From Mesorhizobium sp. PAMC28654 (GTDB taxonomy: Bacteria; Pseudomonadota; Alphaproteobacteria; Rhizobiales; Rhizobiaceae), in contig NZ_CP085135.1 of assembly GCF_020616515.1 (NCBI RefSeq), positions 1,488,001 to 1,552,000 of the forward strand: 64,000 bases of DNA, read 5' to 3'. Within the stretch, counting starts at the first letter, position 1. Every line of letters begins with the position of its first letter. The notes beneath the pieces are model-generated. The model did no database searches. It was not told the DNA's origin and saw only the letters and a program-made list of their open reading frames with translations. This document shows positions 10,321 to 19,428 of this stretch, piece by piece. The position numbers were made by a program, and so were the translations under genes.

Positions 10321-11064
10321 TCAGGCCATGAGCGTCCTGCGCAGATGGTCGAGGATCATCGCCACACCCTGATTGCCGAGTTCCGCCGAAGCTTCGGCAG
10401 CGCTCTTCGTGTACCAGCTGTCGTTGTCGGCGAAATGCGCGGCATCGACCGCCTCGGGGCATAGCGCCAGCATCAGCGAGGTCTCGCCGATCCCTGCATG
10501 GTCGAACGGATATTTGCCGTTCATGTCAGCCGGCATAAGCGGATGGACCTGCACCCAGTTGAAGAAATTGCCGCCCTCGGCATGTTCGGCATAGTAATCG
10601 GCCATGGCGTTGGAGCCCCACCAGCCCTCACCGCGCTCCTTTTCGAGGAAGCGGAAGATGGCCTGTCGGCCCGCCGTCTTGAAAGCGAGATCGGTCGGCA
10701 TGCCCGCGGTAAAATTTTCGGTCTGGTGATGGATGATGGCGTGGATGTTGCGAAATCCGATACGCAGCAGGCCGTAGAACAGTTCCTCCGCGAACGGCGC
10801 CAGCGCATTCCCGCCGACCTGCACCGAACCGTTGCCTTCGGGCGGCGCCACTGCATAGCTAGCAGCGCCGTAGTAGAAGGGTGGCAGGATGACGATGTCC
10901 CTATCCTGCTCGAACAGCTCCAGTGTCTTGATGACAGCCAGCGTGTCCATGCCAACGGCCATGTGTTCGCCATGGTATTCGAGAACACCGAGCGGCAGCG
11001 CGACCGGCCAGTTCTCGGCGATCGCCGTGCGGATCTGATGCGGCAGCATGAGTTCGTAGCGCAT
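10321..11064 (-). CDS. creatininase-family amidohydrolase
   Basis: A 247-residue protein with the creatininase-family metal site: LGVLEYHGEHMAVGMDT near residues 26-42 supplies Glu, His and Asp ligands, HAIIHHQTEN near residue 108 the middle motif, and HAGIGETSLML near residue 190 the second Glu. Members open cyclic amides or hydrolyse amide or formamide bonds with two divalent metals. Its place in a sugar uptake locus, 3 bp after the SIS-domain gene, suggests action on an amide- or N-linked sugar derivative; this is inference. Creatinine itself is not implied. The start context at 11064 is modest, and translational coupling with the SIS gene is likely. Confidence 0.85.
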   Translation of the reverse strand: MRYELMLPHQIRTAIAENWPVALPLGVLEYHGEHMAVGMDTLAVIKTLELFEQDRDIVILPPFYYGAASYAVAPPEGNGSVQVGGNALAPFAEELFYGLLRIGFRNIHAIIHHQTENFTAGMPTDLAFKTAGRQAIFRFLEKERGEGWWGSNAMADYYAEHAEGGNFFNWVQVHPLMPADMNGKYPFDHAGIGETSLMLALCPEAVDAAHFADNDSWYTKSAAEASAELGNQGVAMILDHLRRTLMA

Positions 11065-11067
11065 GAT

Positions 11068-11634
11068 CTATTCCATGTTGGTGTGGCGGGAGCGCATGGC
11101 TTCGGGCGACTGGCCGGTCATGGTCTTCAGCTTCAGCACCATCACCTCGAACAACAGGAACAATGCGCCTTCGAACACAGACCCCATCGGCAGCACCGAT
11201 GTCTTTTCCGGCCCCTGATCATCAGCCATGGTCTGGGCCGGGATCAGCAGCATGAAGTCCGACAGACTTGCCGCGCTGCTTTCCGGCTGCGCGGTCAGCA
11301 GCAGGATTTTCGCGCCTGCGGCGCGGGCGACCCGCATCAGGGTGAGCACCGTGGACGTTTCGCCGGGTCCGGAACTGGCGAGGAAGACGTCGCCTGCGCC
11401 AAGCGGCGGCGTTGTCATGTCGCCGACCACCGACACCGGCAGGCCAAGATGGTGGAGCCGCATGGCAAAGCCCTTGGCCTGCAAGGCCTCACGGCCGCAG
11501 CCATAGACAACGATTTGCTTCGCCCCTGCCAGCATCTTGCAGGCGGCATCAATGCGGCTCTCGTCCACGCGCATCAGCACACTGCAAAGTTCATCAAGCG
11601 CGGTCTTGAACAGGTTTTCGTTCTTGTCGCCCAC
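11068..11634 (-). CDS. SIS-domain sugar-phosphate isomerase (6-phospho-3-hexuloisomerase-like)
   Basis: A 188-residue single SIS domain. IVVYGCGREALQAKGFAMRL near residue 35 and FLASSGPGETSTVL near residue 85 form the phosphosugar-binding site, and size and spacing match 6-phospho-3-hexuloisomerase relatives. It likely isomerises a ketose or aldose phosphate made from the imported sugar. I chose the GTG at 11634, preceded by GAGGCGGG at a good distance; an ATG upstream belongs to another frame. It is followed after 3 bp by the creatininase-like gene, so both are one transcript, divergent from the aldo/keto reductase. Confidence 0.82.
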   Translation of the reverse strand: MGDKNENLFKTALDELCSVLMRVDESRIDAACKMLAGAKQIVVYGCGREALQAKGFAMRLHHLGLPVSVVGDMTTPPLGAGDVFLASSGPGETSTVLTLMRVARAAGAKILLLTAQPESSAASLSDFMLLIPAQTMADDQGPEKTSVLPMGSVFEGALFLLFEVMVLKLKTMTGQSPEAMRSRHTNME

Positions 11635-11797
11635 CGCAAACCCGCCTCGAAATGGTCCTGGGATTTTTCCACGAACAGCTTGATTTTGTTCATGCTAGCA
11701 ACCGTGAAAATGCGTGTCCAACGGTCCGCGACGCTTTTGCCGAGCCACAGGCATGATAGTGTCATGTCAGACAAATCAAGTGAGGCAACGGCAGGAT

Positions 11798-12820
11798 ATG
11801 AAGACACGGCATTTCGACCGCATCGGCAATGGTGGCATCACCTTCACGGAGCTCGGCTTCGGCACGGCGCCGATCGGGAATCTCTACCGCGCCGTCTCCG
11901 ACGAGGATGCCAATGCCACGCTGGAGGCAGCGTGGCGGACCGGCTGCCGTTACTACGACACCGCGCCGCTTTATGGGCTCGGGCTCTCGGAAACGCGGCT
12001 CAATCCATTCCTGCGCTCGAAGAAGCGCGACGACTATGTGCTGTCGAGCAAGGTCGGCCGCATCATGCGCGCCTGCCCGCCGGAACAGCGCACCGGCATT
12101 GGCAAGTTCTTCGATACGCCATCGCGCCGCGAGGTCTACGACTACAGCTATGACGGTGTCATGCGTTCGTTCGAAGCCTCGCTGGAGCGTCTCGGCGTCG
12201 ACCGCATCGACATACTCTTCGTCCATGACGTCGATATTTTCACACACGGCAGCAAGGAGGCGTCCGACCAGCGCATCGAGGAGTTCATGCGCTCCGGCTA
12301 TTACGGGCTGCTGTCCCTGCGCGACCAGGGCGTCATCAAGGCGTTTGGCGGCGGCATCAATGAATGGCAGGTTGCCCAGACGCTAGCGGAACGCGGTGAC
12401 TTCGACCTTTTCCTGCTTGCCGGCCGCTACACGCTGTTGGAACAGGATGCGCTGACATCCTTCCTGCCGCTATGCCAGGCACGCGGCATCGGCATCGTCC
12501 TCGGCGGTCCCTACAATTCAGGCATACTGGCAACCGGGCCGAAGCCCGGCGCCTACTACAATTATTCCGAGGCGCCGCAGGATATACTCGACCGCGTTGC
12601 GCGCATCGAGGCCGTCTGCAATCGTCACGGTACGCGGCTGATCGAGGCGGCGCTCCAGTTTCCGTTGCTGCATCCTTCGGTCGTCTCGGTGATCCCCGGC
12701 GGCCAGAGGCCAGCCGAGGTCGAAAGCAACCGTTCCCTCCTCGATGCAAAATTGCCCGAGGCACTCTGGTCCGACCTCAAGAAGGAAGGCCTGATGCGCA
12801 CGGATGCGCCCACGGCCTGA
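11798..12820 (+). CDS. aldo/keto reductase (D-threo-aldose / pyridoxal 4-dehydrogenase type)
   Basis: A 340-residue TIM-barrel aldo/keto reductase. YYDTAPLYGLGLSETRL holds the catalytic Asp and Tyr, VLSSKVGR the Lys, and DILFVHDVD the His of the tetrad. The sequence most resembles the NAD(P)-dependent branch that oxidises L-fucose or D-threo-aldoses at C1, or pyridoxal. GGCAGGA before the ATG at 11798 supports this start over an upstream in-frame ATG. With the FucU-type mutarotase nearby, dehydrogenation of an imported aldose to a lactone is a reasonable but unproven role. A bidirectional terminator separates it from hup. Confidence 0.87.
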   Translation: MKTRHFDRIGNGGITFTELGFGTAPIGNLYRAVSDEDANATLEAAWRTGCRYYDTAPLYGLGLSETRLNPFLRSKKRDDYVLSSKVGRIMRACPPEQRTGIGKFFDTPSRREVYDYSYDGVMRSFEASLERLGVDRIDILFVHDVDIFTHGSKEASDQRIEEFMRSGYYGLLSLRDQGVIKAFGGGINEWQVAQTLAERGDFDLFLLAGRYTLLEQDALTSFLPLCQARGIGIVLGGPYNSGILATGPKPGAYYNYSEAPQDILDRVARIEAVCNRHGTRLIEAALQFPLLHPSVVSVIPGGQRPAEVESNRSLLDAKLPEALWSDLKKEGLMRTDAPTA

Positions 12821-12862
12821 CGCAGCCACAAGTCGAGCAGCGATTTTGGGGGCACAAAAAAG

Positions 12863-12886
12863 AAAAGCCGGGCATGCCCGGCTTTT
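12863..12886. terminator. bidirectional rho-independent terminator
   Basis: Perfect palindrome AAAAGCCGGGCATGCCCGGCTTTT with A-tracts and T-tracts on either side. It lies between the convergent aldo/keto reductase and hup genes and can serve both. Confidence 0.9.
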
Positions 12887-12909
12887 CTGATCTCTAAAAA
12901 GAAATGGTC

Positions 12910-13182
12910 TTAGTTGACCGCGTCCTTGAGGCCCTTACCGGCCGAGAACTTCGGCACGGTGCGCGCCGGGATCTGCACTTCCGCGCCCGTCTGCGGGTTG
13001 CGACCGGTCGATGCGGCGCGCTTTGACACGGTGAAATTTCCGAAGCCGACAAGCCGGACATCGCCGCCCTTTTTCAGTTCACCGGTGATCACGGAAAATA
13101 CCGCATCCACAGCCGACTGCGCGTCACCCTTCGAAATGCTCGCGGCGTCGGCGACAGCGGACACCAGTTCGTTCTTGTTCAT
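12910..13182 (-). CDS. hup: HU-family nucleoid DNA-binding protein
   Basis: A 90-residue HU protein beginning MNKNELVSAVADAASISKGD, with the beta-arm sequence GRNPQTGAEVQIPARTVPKF, which wraps around DNA in the minor groove. It compacts and bends DNA in the nucleoid and supports replication and recombination. The length and GFGNFTVSKRAA segment are typical of the alphaproteobacterial HU homodimer type. It is transcribed alone downstream of lon, as is usual in alphaproteobacteria, with tandem hairpins between them. Confidence 0.97.
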   Translation of the reverse strand: MNKNELVSAVADAASISKGDAQSAVDAVFSVITGELKKGGDVRLVGFGNFTVSKRAASTGRNPQTGAEVQIPARTVPKFSAGKGLKDAVN

Positions 13183-13290
13183 AAAAATTCCCTTCCATGA
13201 GAAAACCGGAACTCACGACTCATCCGGCAGGAAACGGACTTTAGAAAGAAGCGTTCCGGCAACCAAGTCGAAAAGCTCCAGAAAAAGCGG

Positions 13291-13349
13291 AAAAAGCCCG
13301 GAAATCCGGGGTTTTTCACATGAAAAAGCCGGGCGCGAGGCCCGGCTTT
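13291..13349 (-). terminator. tandem terminator hairpins downstream of lon
   Basis: Two hairpins: 13325-13349 (AAAGCCGGG/CCCGGCTTT), which on the minus strand is followed by T5, and 13291-13316 (AAAAAGCCCGG/CCGGGGTTTTT, one mismatch). They lie just after the lon stop on the minus strand and so should end the lon transcript before hup. Confidence 0.8.
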
Positions 13350-13378
13350 CTGTTTGTGCGCTGCAACTTTAGCTTATG

Positions 13379-15790
13379 CTAATGCGCAAGCGACTTTCCA
13401 GCGTCGTCGGCACTGTCGGTCGTGGCCGGCGGATTGACCGGTTCGACCCATTCGATCGGTTCCGGCATACGCACCAATGCATGGCGCAACACCTCGCCGA
13501 CGCGTGAGACCGGAATGATCTCCATGCCATTCTTCACATTGTCCGGAATCTCCGCCAGATCCTTGGCGTTATCTTCCGGGATCAGCACCTTCTTGATGCC
13601 GCCGCGCAGTGCGGCGAGCAGCTTCTCCTTGAGGCCGCCGATCGGCAAGATGCGGCCGCGAAGCGTTATCTCGCCAGTCATCGCCACATCGGCACGGACC
13701 GGAATACCGGTCATTACCGACACGATGGCGGTCGCCATGGCGGCACCCGCGGACGGGCCATCCTTTGGCGTAGCGCCTTCCGGCAAGTGGACGTGGATGT
13801 CGCGCTTGTCGAACAGCGGCGGCTCGATGCCGAAATCGATGGCGCGCGAGCGGACATAGGAGGCCGCCGCCGAGATCGATTCCTTCATCACGTCGCGCAG
13901 ATTGCCGGTCACCGTCATGCGGCCCTTGCCGGGCATCATGACGCCTTCGACCGTCAGCAGTTCGCCGCCGACTTCCGTCCAGGCAAGTCCGGTAACGACG
14001 CCGACCTGATCGTCAGCCTCGACCTGGCCGAAGCGGAAGCGCTGGACACCCAGGTAGTCGGCGAGGTTTGCCGCCGTGATGCTCACCGTCTTCTTCTTCG
14101 TCTTCAGGATCTCGGTCACCGCCTTGCGCCCGAGCTTCATCAGCTCGCGCTCCAGGCTCCTGACGCCCGCTTCACGGGTGTAGGTCTGAACGATACCACG
14201 GATCGCGTCCTCGCTGACCGAGAACTCCTTCGGCTGCAACGCGTGATCGCGGATCACCTTCGGCATCAAGTGCCGCTTGGCGATCTCGATCTTCTCGTCC
14301 TCGGTATAACCGGCGATACGGATGATCTCCATGCGGTCCATCAAGGGCGCCGGGATGTTCAGCGTATTGGCCGTCGTCACGAACATCACGCTCGAAAGAT
14401 CGTATTCGACCTCGAGATAGTGGTCCATGAACGTCGAGTTCTGTTCGGGATCGAGCACCTCGAGCAACGCCGATGACGGGTCGCCACGGAAGTCCTGGCC
14501 CATCTTGTCGATCTCGTCGAGCAGGAAGAGCGGATTGGACTTCTTCGCCTTCTTCATCGACTGGATGACCTTGCCGGGCATCGAGCCGATATAGGTGCGG
14601 CGGTGGCCACGGATCTCGGCCTCGTCGCGCACGCCGCCCAGCGCCATGCGGATGAACTCACGTCCAGTCGCCTTGGCGATCGACTTGCCGAGCGAGGTCT
14701 TGCCAACGCCGGGAGGGCCAACGAGGCACAGGATCGGCCCCTTCAGCTTCTTCTGGCGGCTTTGCACGGCGAGATACTCGACGATGCGCTCCTTGACCTT
14801 GTCGAGACCGAAGTGGTCGGTGTCGAGCACATTCTGCGCGAAAGCCAGATCCTGCTTGACCTTGGAGTTCTTGCCCCACGGTATCGACAGAATCCAGTCG
14901 AGATAGTTGCGCACCACGGTCGATTCAGCCGACATCGGCGACATCGTCCGCAGCTTCTTCAATTCGGCCTCCGCCTTTTCGCGGGCCTCCTTGGAGAGCT
15001 TGGTCTTCTTGATGCGCGCCTCGATCTCGGCAGCCTCGTCGCGGCCGTCCTCGCCCTCGCCGAGCTCCTTCTGGATCGCCTTCATCTGCTCGTTGAGGTA
15101 GTACTCGCGCTGCGTCTTCTCCATCTGGCGCTTGACGCGCGAGCGGATGCGCTTCTCCACCTGCAGGACGGAGATCTCAGCTTCCATGAAGCCCATTGCC
15201 TTCTCAAGCCGCTCCTTGACGGAGAGCGTGGCAAGCATTTCCTGCTTCTCGGGGATCTTGATGGCAAGATGCGAAGCGACCGTATCGGCGAGCTTGGAAT
15301 AGTCGTCGATCTGGCTGGCCGCACCGACCACCTCGGGCGAGATCTTCTTGTTCAGCTTGACGTAATTTTCGAAGTCGGTGACGACCGAACGCGCCAGCGC
15401 CTCGACCTCGACCTCTTCCTCCTCCGGCTCGACCAGCGCCGTGGCGTGGGCCTCGTGGAAGTCGAGACGGTCGGTGAACGAAACGATTTTCGCGCGCGAA
15501 GCGCCTTCAACAAGCACCTTCACGGTGCCGTCCGGCAATTTCAGCAGCTGCAGCACATTGGCGAGCGTGCCGATGTCGAAGATGGCACCGGGCTCGGGTT
15601 CGTCATCGGCGGCATTCATCTGGGTGGAAAGCAGGATCTGCTTTTCCTGCCCCATCACCTCTTCCAGCGCCTTGATCGACTTTTCACGCCCGACAAAGAG
15701 CGGAACGATCATGTGCGGAAACACCACGATGTCACGCAGTGGGAGGACTGCGAAGACGCCGTCGCTGGGAGCCTTGGATACTTTGGCCAT
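13379..15790 (-). CDS. lon: ATP-dependent Lon protease
   Basis: An 803-residue Lon. The N-terminal substrate domain begins [20 protein letters not shown], the AAA+ module has Walker [10 protein letters not shown] and Walker [10 protein letters not shown], and the protease domain has the Ser-Lys dyad in [11 protein letters not shown] (Ser680) and GGLKEK (Lys721). It degrades misfolded and short-lived regulatory proteins in the cytoplasm. I start at the ATG at 15790, which has AAAGG seven bases upstream, rather than the in-frame ATG five codons earlier. Its position between clpX and hup is conserved in Rhizobiales. Heat control is expected, but I could not identify a convincing heat-shock promoter. 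Confidence 0.98.
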   Translation of the reverse strand: MAKVSKAPSDGVFAVLPLRDIVVFPHMIVPLFVGREKSIKALEEVMGQEKQILLSTQMNAADDEPEPGAIFDIGTLANVLQLLKLPDGTVKVLVEGASRAKIVSFTDRLDFHEAHATALVEPEEEEVEVEALARSVVTDFENYVKLNKKISPEVVGAASQIDDYSKLADTVASHLAIKIPEKQEMLATLSVKERLEKAMGFMEAEISVLQVEKRIRSRVKRQMEKTQREYYLNEQMKAIQKELGEGEDGRDEAAEIEARIKKTKLSKEAREKAEAELKKLRTMSPMSAESTVVRNYLDWILSIPWGKNSKVKQDLAFAQNVLDTDHFGLDKVKERIVEYLAVQSRQKKLKGPILCLVGPPGVGKTSLGKSIAKATGREFIRMALGGVRDEAEIRGHRRTYIGSMPGKVIQSMKKAKKSNPLFLLDEIDKMGQDFRGDPSSALLEVLDPEQNSTFMDHYLEVEYDLSSVMFVTTANTLNIPAPLMDRMEIIRIAGYTEDEKIEIAKRHLMPKVIRDHALQPKEFSVSEDAIRGIVQTYTREAGVRSLERELMKLGRKAVTEILKTKKKTVSITAANLADYLGVQRFRFGQVEADDQVGVVTGLAWTEVGGELLTVEGVMMPGKGRMTVTGNLRDVMKESISAAASYVRSRAIDFGIEPPLFDKRDIHVHLPEGATPKDGPSAGAAMATAIVSVMTGIPVRADVAMTGEITLRGRILPIGGLKEKLLAALRGGIKKVLIPEDNAKDLAEIPDNVKNGMEIIPVSRVGEVLRHALVRMPEPIEWVEPVNPPATTDSADDAGKSLAH

Positions 15791-16010
15791 TGTCCAACCT
15801 TTCATATCGCGGCCGCCAATCAGCCAACCGCGAATCTCATATTAACGACCGAGGATCGTTCCGCCTATCACCGATTGTTACCGGAGTTTTACAGCACAGA
15901 ATTCGGGCACCTCGGCCTTCTTTTGTTAGTTGGATGCACGAGGGGCAAAGATCAAGGGCTAACACGATCCGTTCATCCAACTCATTGCCAGGCTAACGTC
16001 AGCTAAAGCA

Positions 16011-16034
16011 AAACGGCGCCTCGCGGCGCCGTTT
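16011..16034 (-). terminator. rho-independent terminator of clpX
   Basis: Stem AAACGGCGCC/GGCGCCGTTT around TCGC, 24 bp after the clpX stop on the minus strand, with T4 following in that direction. Confidence 0.88.
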
Positions 16035-16057
16035 CAAAATCCGCTTTGGGGACCACG

Positions 16058-17332
16058 TCAGGCGCTGACGTTGCCCTTCTTTTCCTTCTGTTCGGAATAG
16101 ATGTAGAGCGGCCGGGCGCTGCCGGTCACCACATCCTCCGAAATCACCACTTCGCGCACGCCTTCCAGCGCCGGAAGTTCGAACATGGTGTCGAGCAGGA
16201 TCGCTTCCATGATCGAGCGCAGGCCGCGCGCGCCGGTCTTGCGCTCGATGGCGCGCTTGGCGATCGCCGACAATGCGTTCTCATGGAACGTCAGGTCGAC
16301 ATTCTCCATCTCGAACAGCCGCTGATACTGCTTGACCAGGGCGTTCTTCGGCTCGGTCAGGATCTGGATCAGCGCCGGCTCGTCGAGATCCTCCAGGGTC
16401 GCAAGGACCGGAAGACGGCCGACAAATTCGGGGATAAGGCCGAATTTCAGCAAATCCTCGGGCTCCACCAGCCGGAACACATCGCCGGTGCGGCGATCCT
16501 CGGGCGAGGCGACGATGGCGCCAAAACCGATCGAGGTCTTCCTGCCGCGATCCGAGATGATCTTGTCCAGCCCGGCGAAGGCGCCGCCGCAGATGAACAG
16601 GATGTTGGCGGTATCCACCTGCAGGAACTCCTGCTGTGGATGCTTCCTGCCGCCTTGGGGCGGCACGGAGGCGACGGTGCCTTCCATGATCTTCAAGAGC
16701 GCCTGCTGCACGCCCTCGCCCGACACGTCGCGGGTGATCGAGGGATTGTCCGACTTGCGCGAAATCTTGTCGATCTCATCGATGTAGACGATGCCGCGCT
16801 GGGCCCGCTCGACATTGTAGTCGGCCGACTGCAGCAGCTTCAGGATGATGTTCTCGACATCCTCGCCGACATAGCCTGCTTCGGTCAGCGTCGTCGCGTC
16901 AGCCATGGTGAACGGCACGTCGATGATGCGGGCCAGCGTCTGCGCGAGCAGCGTCTTGCCGCAACCGGTGGGGCCGATCAGCAGGATGTTGGACTTGGCC
17001 AGCTCGACGTCGTTGTTCTTGCCGGCATGCGCGAGGCGCTTGTAGTGGTTGTGAACCGCCACCGACAGCACGCGCTTGGCATAGGGCTGACCGATGACAT
17101 AGTCGTCGAGAACCTTCAGGATCTCCTGTGGTGTCGGCACGCCTTCGCGCGACTTCACCATCGAGGTCTTGTTCTCCTCGCGGATGATGTCCATGCACAG
17201 TTCGACGCATTCGTCGCAGATGAAGACCGTTGGACCGGCGATCAGCTTGCGCACCTCGTGCTGGCTTTTGCCGCAAAACGAGCAATAGAGCGTGTTCTTG
17301 GAATCACCGCTGTTGCTGCCGACCTTGCTCAT
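16058..17332 (-). CDS. clpX: ATP-dependent Clp protease ATPase subunit ClpX
   Basis: A 424-residue ClpX, the standard rhizobial length. The N-terminal zinc-binding domain has YCSFCGKSQ and [10 protein letters not shown] (four Cys). The AAA+ domain has Walker A GPTGCGKT and Walker [12 protein letters not shown], the pore loop GYVGEDVE, and the ClpP-docking IGFGA loop. It unfolds tagged substrates and feeds them to ClpP. I choose the second ATG (17332), which has AAAGGA at the right distance; the ATG at 17338 lies too close to that site. clpP is upstream in the same direction after 307 bp, so a separate clpX promoter is likely. Confidence 0.98.
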   Translation of the reverse strand: MSKVGSNSGDSKNTLYCSFCGKSQHEVRKLIAGPTVFICDECVELCMDIIREENKTSMVKSREGVPTPQEILKVLDDYVIGQPYAKRVLSVAVHNHYKRLAHAGKNNDVELAKSNILLIGPTGCGKTLLAQTLARIIDVPFTMADATTLTEAGYVGEDVENIILKLLQSADYNVERAQRGIVYIDEIDKISRKSDNPSITRDVSGEGVQQALLKIMEGTVASVPPQGGRKHPQQEFLQVDTANILFICGGAFAGLDKIISDRGRKTSIGFGAIVASPEDRRTGDVFRLVEPEDLLKFGLIPEFVGRLPVLATLEDLDEPALIQILTEPKNALVKQYQRLFEMENVDLTFHENALSAIAKRAIERKTGARGLRSIMEAILLDTMFELPALEGVREVVISEDVVTGSARPLYIYSEQKEKKGNVSA

Positions 17333-17639
17333 TTTCATGTCCTTTCATGGCCGCCCGCCGATGGTCTGGCTGAAAGGGCGCATACTCTATCTATCGCGGG
17401 AATCCGCCGCCGCCAGTGACCCAGCTCACACAACGCATTCCGTACGAAACACAAATCAGAAAACGTGGCAATGATTCGCGACAACCCCGCATAAAGCTAA
17501 GCCGCCGAAACTCAATAGAGCCTTAACGTAGGCAATCCTGTCCGCCGAGGGAACAGCCAATTGTGGCCGAAATGCCGCAAGACGCGCCAAAAGCGCGTGA
17601 TGCCGCCAATCCATCCGCCATTCAACTGCCAGTGCGCGC
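17333..17639. other. clpP-clpX intergenic region
   Basis: No credible gene. It contains a hairpin ACGCGC/GCGCGT (17582-17598) just after clpP without a T-run, and the remaining sequence would carry the clpX promoter and 5' leader on the minus strand, including the AAAGGA ribosome site at about 17341. I could not fix the promoter elements by eye. Confidence 0.5.
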
Positions 17640-18269
17640 TTATGCAGCAACACCTTCGGCCGGCTCGCGCGACGAAATGACCTTGTCGATGAGGCCGAAA
17701 TCCTTGGCCTCGTCGGCGGTCATGAAATGGTCGCGATCAAGCGTCCTCTCGATCTCCTCGTAGGTCTTGCCGGTGTGCTTGACATAGACCTCGTTGAGAC
17801 GGCGCTTCAGCTTGACGATATCCATGGCATGCCGTTCGATATCGGAAGCCTGGCCCTGGAAACCGCCGGAAGGCTGGTGAACCATGATGCGAGCGTTCGG
17901 CGTGGCGAAGCGCATGCCCTTCTCGCCGGCGGTGAGAAGCAGCGAGCCCATTGATGCCGCCTGCCCGATGCAGAGCGTCGACACGGCCGGCTTGATGAAC
18001 TGCATGGTGTCGTAGATCGCCATGCCGGAGGTGACCACACCGCCGGGCGAATTGATGTAAAGGTTGATTTCCTTCTTCGGATTCTCGGCTTCGAGGAACA
18101 GTAGCTGCGCGCAGACCAGCGTCGCCATGCCGTCCTCGACCGGACCGGTGATGAAAATGATGCGCTCCTTGAGGAGCCGCGAGAAAATGTCGTAGGCTCG
18201 CTCCCCGCGATTGGTCTGCTCGACCACCATCGGAACGAGGTTCATGTAGGTTTCGACAGGGTTCTTCAT
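17640..18269 (-). CDS. clpP: ATP-dependent Clp protease proteolytic subunit ClpP
   Basis: A 209-residue serine peptidase. The catalytic Ser106 is in [11 protein letters not shown], His131 in [10 protein letters not shown], and the Asp lies in the [10 protein letters not shown] segment near residue 180. [18 protein letters not shown] is the family signature. Fourteen subunits form the chamber that degrades proteins fed by ClpX or ClpA. The short N-terminal propeptide resembles other alphaproteobacterial ClpP. The gene is the first of the clpP-clpX-lon-hup order and probably uses the promoter at 18354-18382. Confidence 0.98.
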   Translation of the reverse strand: MKNPVETYMNLVPMVVEQTNRGERAYDIFSRLLKERIIFITGPVEDGMATLVCAQLLFLEAENPKKEINLYINSPGGVVTSGMAIYDTMQFIKPAVSTLCIGQAASMGSLLLTAGEKGMRFATPNARIMVHQPSGGFQGQASDIERHAMDIVKLKRRLNEVYVKHTGKTYEEIERTLDRDHFMTADEAKDFGLIDKVISSREPAEGVAA

Positions 18270-18627
18270 GGACTATCCCTTTTTGGAAATGGGATTCCGG
18301 CGCCGGGAGATGTTTGCAGGTCGGGCAGAATCGGTTCTGGATCGTTGTGCAGTAAATAGGATGCCGGCTCACCCTTGCGCAAGGCCGGGAGGCCTAGCCA
18401 TCCGGTTAAGTCGCATTAAGGTTGCCGCCAAGGAACTGTATGATGCCCTTAGCACCGTCTCCGCCGTTTCGTCGAGCTTGACGCGGAGAAAGCGCGGGAT
18501 CATCGCCGCGTAGCGATTTCTTAACCGCGTCGCTTAACGAAATACGGCGAATCCTCTTCCCCCCGACACAGCTTCCCCTACAATTCAACGTTGAACTCGC
18601 TTGCCAAGGTTCAACAGGGGGAGTGCC
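18270..18627. promoter_or_regulatory. divergent regulatory region, clpP / secreted repeat protein
   Basis: A 358-bp gap between divergent genes without a supported coding sequence. It holds the candidate clpP promoter and, 33 bp before the plus-strand gene, a perfect 12-bp palindrome TTCAACGTTGAA (18584-18595) followed by another TTCAAC at about 18609. The palindrome could be an operator for the repeat-protein gene, but no regulator can be named. Confidence 0.4.
18354..18382 (-). promoter_or_regulatory. candidate housekeeping promoter of clpP
   Basis: On the minus strand, TTGCGC (18382-18377) and CTATTT (18359-18354) are separated by exactly 17 bp and would start transcription about 78 nt before clpP. 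The match to the alphaproteobacterial housekeeping consensus is moderate. Confidence 0.35.
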
Positions 18628-19218
18628 ATGTTCAGGAAAACCGCATCCTTCGCCATTGCCGGACTGACTGTTTTCGGCACGATTTCCGAGACAGCCGCCG
18701 GGGGCCGAGCCATCGAATGCTACGAACCGGTCAACCGGCCCGCCATCTACGATACAGTCTATGAAAATGTGCTGGTCAGTCCCACCGGCCAGTTGGTGGA
18801 CTACGATCCGCCGATCTACGGGACGCGGGAGCGCGTCGTTCAGACCGTGCCAGCACAGGCCAGATACGAAATCGTGCCGGCCATCACCCAGACGGTCTAC
18901 CATACGGTGAAGGTCGATAATGGCGGCTATGCCTGGGAATGGCGCGTCATCCACGGCCGCAAGGTACTCTGCAAGGTCTGGCGCAAGGCGCGCTACCAGC
19001 GGGTCGCCGAGACCGTGGTGATAGAGCCTGAGCGCGCGCGCCGCGTCGTCATACCGGCCGAGTACGACAGCATCGCCGAGGAGGTGCTGGTGCGGCCCGA
19101 GCAAAGGCGCATCGTCAACATCCCGCCATCGTACCAAACGGTGGCGCGGCGCGTCGTGGTCAGGGAAGGATCAACCAGTTGGCGGCGCGTGCATATTCCC
19201 AGGCATTGCAATGGATAG
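18628..19218 (+). CDS. secreted protein with tandem Tyr/Val-Pro repeats, function unknown
   Basis: A 196-residue protein with a signal peptide (about residues 1-23, ending near SETAAG). The mature part consists of degenerate repeats of about 22 residues with the pattern Y-x-x-V/I-A-E-x-V-V/L-x-x-P-E-x-x-R-x-V-x-IP, clearest from residue 120 to the end, for example YDSIAEEVLVRPEQRRIV. A central WEWRVIHGRKVLCKVW segment with one Cys interrupts the series. Such repeats suggest a beta-rich periplasmic or surface protein. GGGGGAG precedes the ATG. I do not recognise a characterised family. It overlaps the small membrane-protein gene at its 3' end by 8 bp. Confidence 0.75.
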   Translation: MFRKTASFAIAGLTVFGTISETAAGGRAIECYEPVNRPAIYDTVYENVLVSPTGQLVDYDPPIYGTRERVVQTVPAQARYEIVPAITQTVYHTVKVDNGGYAWEWRVIHGRKVLCKVWRKARYQRVAETVVIEPERARRVVIPAEYDSIAEEVLVRPEQRRIVNIPPSYQTVARRVVVREGSTSWRRVHIPRHCNG

Positions 19219-19405
19219 CCTCTCGTGGAGCGTCATCGTTTGTGGTGTTGCGGCAGCTTATATATTCTCGCGACACAATCTGTACGACGCGACCGCGCTA
19301 AGGTGGAAAAGCCCTTCTGGAACAAATGAATATTATGCCTATGCCGCCTTCTTCACTTTTTTGACGATCGCGGCGGTAGGGCTTTTCTTTTACCCAACGG
19401 GCTAG
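19211..19405 (+). CDS. small two-helix membrane protein, hypothetical
   Basis: A 64-residue protein with two hydrophobic segments, WSVIVCGVAAAYIF near residue 6 and AAFFTFLTIAAVGLFFY near residue 45, separated by a polar loop. Its ATG lies 8 bp before the end of the secreted repeat protein gene, which would allow translational coupling. No family is recognised. The coherent hydrophobic pattern supports a real gene, but the short length leaves doubt. Confidence 0.45.
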   Translation: MDSLSWSVIVCGVAAAYIFSRHNLYDATALRWKSPSGTNEYYAYAAFFTFLTIAAVGLFFYPTG

Positions 19406-19428
19406 CGTGCAGCTTTACGATACTCAGT

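Noticed and set aside
14603..16006. Long open frame on the plus strand opposite lon
   Set aside because: It is the mirror of a GC-rich coding sequence. lon on the minus strand explains the region completely, and the reverse frame has no family resemblance.
15791..16010. Heat-shock sigma-32 promoter before lon
   Set aside because: A CTTGAT sequence is present, but no -10 element of the right kind lies at a suitable distance.
16046..17419. Long open frame opposite clpX
   Set aside because: Same reason: a shadow of clpX, rich in His and Arg, with no start signal.
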